Of a stretch of DNA of 64,000 nt, positions 60,525 through 64,000 are shown piece after piece. The stretch spans positions 558,001-622,000 of the forward strand of contig JAMSLZ010000005.1 in the NCBI GenBank assembly GCA_026027325.1, written 5' to 3'. The stretch's first letter is position 1, and each line of letters begins with the position of its first letter. The notes below the pieces were generated by a model. It saw only the letters and a program-made list of their open reading frames with translations. It was not told the DNA's origin and made no database searches. Made by a program: the position numbers and the translations under genes. Source of the stretch: Actinomucor elegans. Lineage: Eukaryota > Mucoromycota > Mucoromycetes > Mucorales > Mucoraceae.

Positions 60525-62198
60525 ATGCTACAGCAATTTTTAAGGTCTTCTATTTTACGGCGGTCGATATGTACCACCTGTTATCGCCGAGAAACGACTC
60601 AATTTCGCTTTACCAAACCTTCTTTTATATCCTATAAACCAGCACAAAAGAGTTTTCACTCATCTCGACCGAGTCAAGTCCCTATAGTACCCATTCCAGC
60701 CATCATACTGGGTGCATTGAAAACGGGAAAGCTCGTTAGTCTTGTCTCGCTATCTTCAAAAACATCACTTACATTGTTACCTCATACGTTTCGTCGAGGC
60801 AGTAAAGGCGACTTAATAGCCAAAGTATTGGCTGGCATACCTTTATTTGGTTTTACCTTATTATTGGTAGTTGGACTGGACCAGGTACAGCAATTAAAAA
60901 AAAAGCCTATCGAGTTATAAAAAATTAACACTTAAAACCTTAATCCAGGCACCGAACACATCGAGATTGAGGTTGATATATCTTAGTGAAGAAGAAGAAG
61001 CAGAGATCGTAGAAGCAGAAATTAAGTCCTTGTTGGAAGCTCAAAGTGGCCTTATCGCTCCAAAAGATAGTGAGATAGTCAGGTGGCTTCAGACAATTGT
61101 CGATAATTTAGCTGTAACCGCAGTCGATGATATACGAGACCCTGTTAGACGATACTCGGACGATGATACCAATAACCAACAGAATAAGCAGATACAAATC
61201 ATACCTCAAATGCCTCCCAGTGGCGAAGTTGAGGTGATGGAACAAGAAGAAGAATATACACCTGCGATCCCCAAACGTAACTTTGAAGTGAATGTAATAT
61301 GGGACAAAACAACAGTGAATGCTATGTGTGCAGGGTCTCATATTCTAGTCTATGACTTGATGATGCACTATATGGACTATAATACCAACCATATGGCCGT
61401 CATTTTATCACACGAGATTGCACACTCTTTACAGCGACACTTTGTAGAACAACATGGGTTTGCTTCGCTTATGTTCATGCTGGGTGATATTACCCGTGGT
61501 GTGTTTTGGATGATTACAGAATCTTTGGGTCCTTATGTCAACCAAAAAATCAATGATTATATTGCAACCTTTATCACTCTGGAAACCCAAACAACATACA
61601 ATAGAAAACTAGAAAAAGAGGCAAGTGAGTCGAATAAACGTTCAGCCATAGACAGCGTATTAATATAGATACTGGATAGGCGGATCTTGTAGGTTTAAAG
61701 ATACTAGCAAAAGCTGGTTACGATCCTCGATACGCAATAGATGTCTGGCAAAGAATGTCAGACCTAGAATCGATTTTGGAAGAAGAAGTTGTTAAAAGAG
61801 ACAACCCCATCATTACTAGAGAATTAGCCGCAGCAAAGAGATCAACTGCTGAGGAAGAAGAACGATATGAAGACCTGGAGTTTGGAGTACTTGAGTTCCT
61901 AGATTCGCTTGTCAATTCTTGGTTTGGCTCAAGCCATCCACCTAACGAAGAACGAATTGAATATATGCGCGAACATATGGATGAAGCCATTCTGTTATAC
62001 GAACAGGCTATCAAGTTGAATGGACCTCCACCCGAGTTTATCTTGAGTAAAGACTTTCTCAAACAACAGCAGATAGAAGTAACAAACCATGAGACACTTG
62101 GTTTCATAACCAATATCATCAATCAATTGTATTCTTCACTATCTTATTGGACTTCTAGTAACAGTAATGATGGAAACAAGTTGGGTATCTTGAAATAG
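60525..62198 (+). CDS. OMA1: Mitochondrial inner-membrane metalloprotease Oma1 (M48)
   Basis: Exons 60525-60884, 60949-61620 and 61680-62198 give 516 residues. The N-terminus is Arg/Ser-rich without acidic residues (MLQQFLRSSILRRSICTTC), fitting a mitochondrial presequence. One hydrophobic span (LAGIPLFGFTLLLVVGL) precedes the protease domain. HEIAH at about 275-279 is the zinc site, and EKEADLVGLKILAKAGYDP carries the third-ligand motif. Oma1 processes inner-membrane proteins under stress. The second intron starts with GC (GCAAGT), because only that site keeps EKEADLVG intact. A polar insert (DDDTNNQQNKQ ... EQEEEYTP) and an acidic C-terminal half are additions to the family core. Confidence 0.87.
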
Positions 62199-62372
62199 TT
62201 TTTTCATATATATTTTACTTTCTATAAAGATATATAATTTTTGATGCTTAAGACAGGATTTATCTATTGATTTTGACCATCAGTAACACAAGCACTAATA
62301 GGGCTCTAAACAAAAACAAACGGCTCCATCTTTTCTTTTCTTTTTTATCTTTCTTTTTTTTTTCTTTGGATT

Positions 62373-64000
62373 ATGCTTTCGCCAGAAATATTTACACTAG
62401 ATAAAGAACAGACGGATGGGCTATTAACACGGTTGGAAAACTGGAGAAGTGGCATTTGTCCTAGTGGAAAGCTTGCAAAAGAGCCTTGTTTCGTTCTAGG
62501 TCAACGGCCATGTATATCTATTCATCCTGATCAACCCCAGCTATTGAAACAGCAATCAATTGTCTCTGAAATTATTACTGAATACGACTGGGCTGACAAT
62601 CTAATCAGCTGTGGAGCCATCACCCATCTAGATGATGAAGAGATGATGCAAACTATGTCTGACTTCTTTATGATCTTCCATTATCGTACAGACGCACTAA
62701 ATAACCGTAACACGTTACATTCACTACAATTGAGAAAGCATGCATCTTTCAAAGTAGATAACATTCTTCGACCTACAAAGCTGTTACAGCTCAAATTGGA
62801 TCAACTACTACAAGAAACAGAGGAAGACTCTCAATGGAATCAACTGGTTGAACTATGGAATACATTTGGATATTTGTGCCCTCGCAAGATCGTATTAGGC
62901 TACAAGACACACTTGACGCAAACGTATACCTTTGTGAATGTGATGGATAGTATGAATGGTTTCTATTTTAATCGTGGCTTATTGAGAGACAAGTATCATT
63001 CAATACCAAAAGATCAACCATTCAACCTAGATCAATTCCTTAGCAGTAGTGCCATCATATCCAGGCTTGAACTGACTCCATTACACGAATTTCTAGATAA
63101 TGAAACCAAAAACACTATTCAAGCAATCATTAATGCCAAATTTATAAAAATACCAGCGTATGTCCCCATCAAAATGTACAACAAATTTACAAACACCTAT
63201 CTCTGTTGGGGCCCTCTCGGGCATCAGTCTCAAAAGAACCCAGCAATAGAAGGCGAACGAACAGACTATTTGGTTCGTGCAATCTCAGCAGATACTATGG
63301 AATTAAGCAGATCTCCCGAAATCCAATACCTCTGGAGGTTTACCTGGACTCCAACAGCAGTTGACCAGTTGGATGCTATTAACACAGCTAGCACAAAGAA
63401 TGCAGACATCTTTGACCCGACTGAACATCGATCACGCATCATTCGAGGCTATGATAAAGTATACATCTACCCCGCCTGTAAATCCCCATCCCCAGCAAAG
63501 AATAAACGTACAATTACGACCTCTACAAGTACTTCAACAATAACACCTTCAATATCACAACCCAATAAATCCCAGGCGTGGCAAATCAATGATCGGATGT
63601 TTGATGAACCCAATCTAGTTGATACTCACAAGATGGTATTAACTTGTAGCCCTTATCACAGTGACAAAATGGTATGTAATCCAGATATCTTGAAACTGAG
63701 AGGATTGCGTCTTTTATCCAACAATCCAAAGCAACTAACCAACGAAGTGCTCACTTGGACAATTGAATATCCAAAGAACAACCTTAAATATATGACGGAT
63801 GCGCAGATCAATATAAAAATCAACTTCCATGAACATGTTCGACGCAAAAAGCCTTTGGTCAATGGCGACGATGTACAAATACAGCAGGTAGGCTTATTAG
63901 CCGCATTCAATCCCGTTACCAAGCAGAAACAGCAACTTGAAACCCTCAGCCAAGCTAATCAAAGGCAAGAGGAGCTTGAAAAGAGCTTACGAACAACTAA
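62373..64000 (+). CDS. Large unidentified protein, N-terminal 542 residues (3' end outside window)
   Basis: From the ATG at 62373 the frame is open to the last base without an intron or stop, so this is a real gene. The start follows a T/C-rich tract typical of genes here. Sequence: MLSPEIFTLDKEQTDGLLTR; then ELWNTFGYLCPRKIVLGYKT, which faintly resembles the 'FG...P..VVLG' motif of MACPF-like proteins; CWGPLGHQSQKNPAIEG; IIRGYDKVYIYP; a Ser/Thr linker (TITTSTSTSTITPSIS); and a Gln/Glu-rich coiled-coil-like end. No signal peptide or membrane span is visible. I cannot name the family; the MACPF hint is weak and implies no toxicity. Confidence 0.75.
   Translation, partial: MLSPEIFTLDKEQTDGLLTRLENWRSGICPSGKLAKEPCFVLGQRPCISIHPDQPQLLKQQSIVSEIITEYDWADNLISCGAITHLDDEEMMQTMSDFFMIFHYRTDALNNRNTLHSLQLRKHASFKVDNILRPTKLLQLKLDQLLQETEEDSQWNQLVELWNTFGYLCPRKIVLGYKTHLTQTYTFVNVMDSMNGFYFNRGLLRDKYHSIPKDQPFNLDQFLSSSAIISRLELTPLHEFLDNETKNTIQAIINAKFIKIPAYVPIKMYNKFTNTYLCWGPLGHQSQKNPAIEGERTDYLVRAISADTMELSRSPEIQYLWRFTWTPTAVDQLDAINTASTKNADIFDPTEHRSRIIRGYDKVYIYPACKSPSPAKNKRTITTSTSTSTITPSISQPNKSQAWQINDRMFDEPNLVDTHKMVLTCSPYHSDKMVCNPDILKLRGLRLLSNNPKQLTNEVLTWTIEYPKNNLKYMTDAQINIKINFHEHVRRKKPLVNGDDVQIQQVGLLAAFNPVTKQKQQLETLSQANQRQEELEKSLRTT

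Noticed and set aside
61621..61668. OMA1 reading that continues past 61620 to a stop at 61668
   Set aside because: It loses the EADLVG motif; splicing with the GC donor restores it.
1..64000. CRISPR arrays, operons, bacterial-type signals
   Set aside because: The window is eukaryotic nuclear DNA; no regular repeat-spacer array is present.

Overview
The window is nuclear DNA of a filamentous fungus, most likely a member of the Mucorales (Mucoromycota). It is AT-rich, and its genes are split by many short introns of about 45-65 nt with GT(A/G)AG donors and CTAAC/CTGAC-like branch points. It encodes typical fungal proteins: sterol C-24(28) reductase, chitin synthase, a Fet4-type iron permease, exocyst Exo84, gamma-SNAP, a Cdc4-like F-box protein, a CSL transcription factor, a MAP kinase kinase and mitochondrial Oma1. 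The species cannot be named from the sequence alone.

Layout. 1-4556: two tandem minus-strand genes for a secreted kelch-propeller, single-pass membrane protein; the first runs off the left edge. 4557-8149: gene-poor, with decayed coding relics and dispersed repeats. 8150-9207: EF-hand protein (-). 10288-10893: doubtful small membrane protein (-). 10965-11859: R3H protein (+). 12307-13839: ERG4 (+). 13991-14547: secreted acidic protein (-). 14908-16384: MAPKK (-). 17938-19876: F-box/WD40 (-). 22572-24758: third kelch copy, inverted relative to the first two. 26225-27952: alpha/beta hydrolase (-). 28131-31032: EXO84 (-). 31756-32901: broken mariner/IS630 transposase (+). 35366-37423: CSL factor (-), intronless. 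41554-43924: WD40 protein (+). 45124-46289: FHA protein (-). 46463-47921: gamma-SNAP (-). 48063-51018: chitin synthase (-). 52250-53090: chimeric transposon relic. 54354-55999: FET4-like (-). 60525-62198: OMA1-like (+). 62373-64000: large unidentified gene running off the right edge.

The housekeeping genes are not organised by pathway. Chitin synthase, gamma-SNAP and Exo84 all serve cell-wall synthesis and secretion, but nothing shows co-regulation.

The most distinctive feature is the three-copy kelch/TM family. Exon lengths and intron phases can be followed codon by codon. The duplicated unit also carries its promoter and about 0.8 kb of 3' flank. One segment is a short intron in copies 1 and 2 but in-frame coding sequence in copy 3. 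A hairpin-like foldback of about 300 bp lies in the 3' flank of copy 2. Other items worth a second look are a GC-AG intron at a metal-site motif in OMA1, a retroelement/mariner chimera, and a family of degenerate dispersed repeats sharing an AGATGYGACAT core.
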